Shown piece after piece: positions 5,862 through 6,750 of a stretch of 6,750 nucleotides of DNA. Both the position numbers and the translations under genes were made by a program. Each line of letters starts with the position of its first letter. Within the stretch, counting starts at the first letter, position 1. Source of the DNA: JAWSUT01 sp033549345 (GTDB lineage: Bacteria > Bacillota > Dethiobacteria > Dethiobacterales > Dethiobacteraceae); the NCBI GenBank assembly GCA_033549345.1, contig JAWSUT010000056.1:1-6750 (forward strand). Direction: 5' to 3'. The notes under the pieces were generated by a model, which ran no database searches, was not told the DNA's origin, and was given only the letters and a program-made list of their open reading frames with translations.

Positions 5862-6254
5862 TTAAAAGGGTACGTCATCTTCTCCGATCATGGAGTCATC
5901 GAATGCGGGCGGCTCCTGATTTGAGCGCTTTTCTTTACTGTCCAGGAACTGGACACTGTCAGCCACCACTTCGGCCATAGTCCGTCGCTGTCCTTCCCGG
6001 TCTTCAAACGAACGGATCTGCAGCCGGCCCTCTACCGCCACCAGGCTTCCTTTGCCAAGATACTTGGCGCAGTTTTCCGCCTGGGTGCGCCAGACGACTA
6101 TAGGTATAAAGTCGGCTTCTCGCTGCTGTCCCTGCTGGCTGAAACGACGGTTGACGGCGAGGGTAAAAGTGGCAACCGCCACTCCGTTTGCCGGTGTATA
6201 CCGGAGTTCGGGATCTTTTGTCAGACGTCCGATCAGCACAATGCGGTTAAGCAT
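5862..6254 (-). CDS. ssb: Single-stranded DNA-binding protein
   Basis: SSB coats single-stranded DNA as a tetramer during replication, repair and recombination, and recruits partners through its acidic tail. The 130 residues show the OB-fold from MLNRIVLIGRLTKDPELRYT through VATFTLAVNR (about 1-105), including the DFIPIVVWRTQAENCAKYLGKG strand-helix segment (48-69) and VEGRLQIRSFED (74-85). A short linker and the conserved tip GEDDVPF (124-130) follow. The total is short because the disordered linker is only about 20 residues; B. subtilis SsbA is roughly 170. The start has AGGTGGTG about 9 bases upstream, and the gene begins 19 bases after rpsF. Lying between S6 and S18 is the standard Firmicutes arrangement and marks this as the main, chromosomal SSB. 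Confidence 0.97.
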   Translation of the reverse strand: MLNRIVLIGRLTKDPELRYTPANGVAVATFTLAVNRRFSQQGQQREADFIPIVVWRTQAENCAKYLGKGSLVAVEGRLQIRSFEDREGQRRTMAEVVADSVQFLDSKEKRSNQEPPAFDDSMIGEDDVPF

Positions 6255-6273
6255 TCAGTTCACCACCTGCAAA

Positions 6274-6561
6274 TTATTCTTCCTCTTTAACAATGAGGTA
6301 ACGAATGACATCGTCAGAAATTCTGAAGTTTCTTTCCAACTCATCTGTGGCATTGGAGCCACCGGTGTAATTGAAAAGAACATAATACCCTTCATTGAAC
6401 TTCTTTACCTCATAGGCCAATTTGCGCCGTCCCATGCGGTTGACATTCGTTACTTCAGCGCCCTCGGACTCGATAATCCCTTTAAATTTTTCCACCAGGG
6501 CATCGTATGCTTCATCGTCCTGTTCGGGTTTGAAAATAAACATGGTTTCGTAATTGGTCAT
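6274..6561 (-). CDS. rpsF: 30S ribosomal protein S6
   Basis: S6 pairs with S18 and binds the central domain of 16S rRNA during assembly of the small subunit platform. The 95 residues cover a full-length S6: MTNYETMFIFKP at the N-terminus, the signature GRRKLAYEVKKFNEGYYVL (44-62), and the strand DDVIRYLIVK near the end with a short acidic tail (EEE). There is no long C-terminal extension like that of E. coli. The strong AGGAGGTG site lies 8 bases before the start. It is the first gene of the rpsF-ssb-rpsR operon, with its own promoter at 6631-6659 and a structured leader that overlaps the ribosome binding site. Confidence 0.97.
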   Translation of the reverse strand: MTNYETMFIFKPEQDDEAYDALVEKFKGIIESEGAEVTNVNRMGRRKLAYEVKKFNEGYYVLFNYTGGSNATDELERNFRISDDVIRYLIVKEEE

Positions 6562-6569
6562 GGCCTATT

Positions 6570-6620
6570 CACCTCCTCCCTATGGTCTTTGGCCTCCGGG
6601 CAGTGCCGGAAGCAGGGAAG
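6570..6620 (-). promoter_or_regulatory. Structured rpsF leader, candidate S6:S18 autoregulatory motif
   Basis: On the minus strand CTTCCGG (6612-6606) pairs with CCGGAGG (6599-6593) around the loop CACTGC, giving seven pairs including one G-U. An outer helix pairs CTTCCCT (6620-6614) with AGGGAGG (6581-6575), again seven pairs with one G-U, enclosing an 11-base 3' bulge. The outer helix covers the first three bases of the AGGAGGTG ribosome binding site. A structured rpsF leader bound by S6:S18 and containing a key CCG is an established bacterial RNA motif; assigning this leader to it is inference. Confidence 0.5.
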
Positions 6621-6630
6621 TACAACCTAT

Positions 6631-6659
6631 ATAGTACCATAATCAGCCATCGCTGACAA
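6631..6659 (-). promoter_or_regulatory. Sigma-A-type promoter of the rpsF operon
   Basis: On the minus strand the -35 TTGTCA (6659-6654) and -10 TACTAT (6636-6631) are 17 bases apart, and TGG just before the -10 gives an extended -10. Transcription should begin near 6623, leaving a leader of about 60 bases before rpsF. This is the best promoter in the window. Confidence 0.78.
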
Positions 6660-6701
6660 GGGATGAGTTGAAAAAGCCATTTGCGTTGTACGCTGTTTTT
6701 T

Positions 6702-6741
6702 AAAAATGCTCATGTTATCATTGAGGTAGCACAGGCATTTT
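6702..6741 (-). terminator. Possible weak terminator of the gene beyond the right edge
   Basis: On the minus strand AAAATGC (6741-6735) can pair with GCATTTT (6709-6703), or TGCT (6731-6728) with AGCA (6710-6707). A T run follows at 6706-6702. The stem is AT-rich and alternatives compete, so the call is tentative. TAATAA just inside the edge (minus strand) could be the stop of an upstream gene, but too little is visible to say. Confidence 0.25.
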
Positions 6742-6750
6742 ATTAGCTGT

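Noticed and set aside
6052..6642. 196-codon plus-strand frame opposite ssb and rpsF
   Set aside because: It is the antisense of two well-recognised genes and of the rpsF promoter region, with no family likeness.
1..6750. tRNA genes, CRISPR arrays, insertion sequences, toxin-antitoxin or defence genes
   Set aside because: No T-loop-like cloverleaf, no regularly spaced repeats, no transposase or accessory protein motifs were seen; all coding space is taken by housekeeping genes.

Overview
The window reads as a chromosomal housekeeping region of a bacterium in the Firmicutes (Bacillota). All seven protein genes lie on the minus strand, so transcription runs from high to low coordinates: rpsF, ssb, rpsR, rplI, lonC, dnaB, purA. 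The S6-SSB-S18 block, Firmicutes-like Shine-Dalgarno sites (AGGAGG-type, 5-9 bases from the start), a LonC-type protease between L9 and DnaB, and purA after dnaB fit best with the Negativicutes (Veillonella/Megasphaera/Acidaminococcus/Selenomonas relatives). That assignment is inference from remembered gene order and protein style, not from a search. Base composition looks even, and I see no mobile element, CRISPR array, tRNA, rRNA or foreign-looking gene.

Region by region. 6562-6750 is the rpsF upstream region. It has a clear sigma-A-type promoter (TTGTCA, 17 bases, TACTAT with an extended TGG) and a short leader of about 60 bases that folds into a two-helix structure reaching into the rpsF ribosome binding site. 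5569-6561 is the rpsF-ssb-rpsR operon (S6, single-strand DNA-binding protein, S18), closed by a strong GC-rich terminator at 5509-5536. 5347-5508 is the rplI leader, with a palindromic hairpin plus U-rich tail just before the rplI ribosome binding site. 2937-5346 holds rplI and lonC, separated by 15 bases, and then dnaB begins 43 bases beyond lonC, so rplI-lonC-dnaB is probably one transcription unit. 1369-1580 is a 212-base structured leader before purA, so purA may be separately controlled. 1-84 is the purA downstream region, with two small hairpins.

Function. The genes join ribosome assembly (S6, S18, L9), DNA replication (SSB, replicative helicase DnaB), protein turnover (LonC) and AMP synthesis (PurA). 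This is growth-rate-linked core metabolism, not a defence or accessory island, and I found no previously undescribed protein system. The points most worth a second look are in the non-coding RNA. The rpsF leader and the ssb-rpsR spacer each carry a CCGG-rich hairpin with the same apical sequence GGCACTGC, which suggests paired control sites for the S6:S18 complex. The rplI and purA leaders also have attenuator-like folds. No stretch longer than 300 bases lacks a gene.
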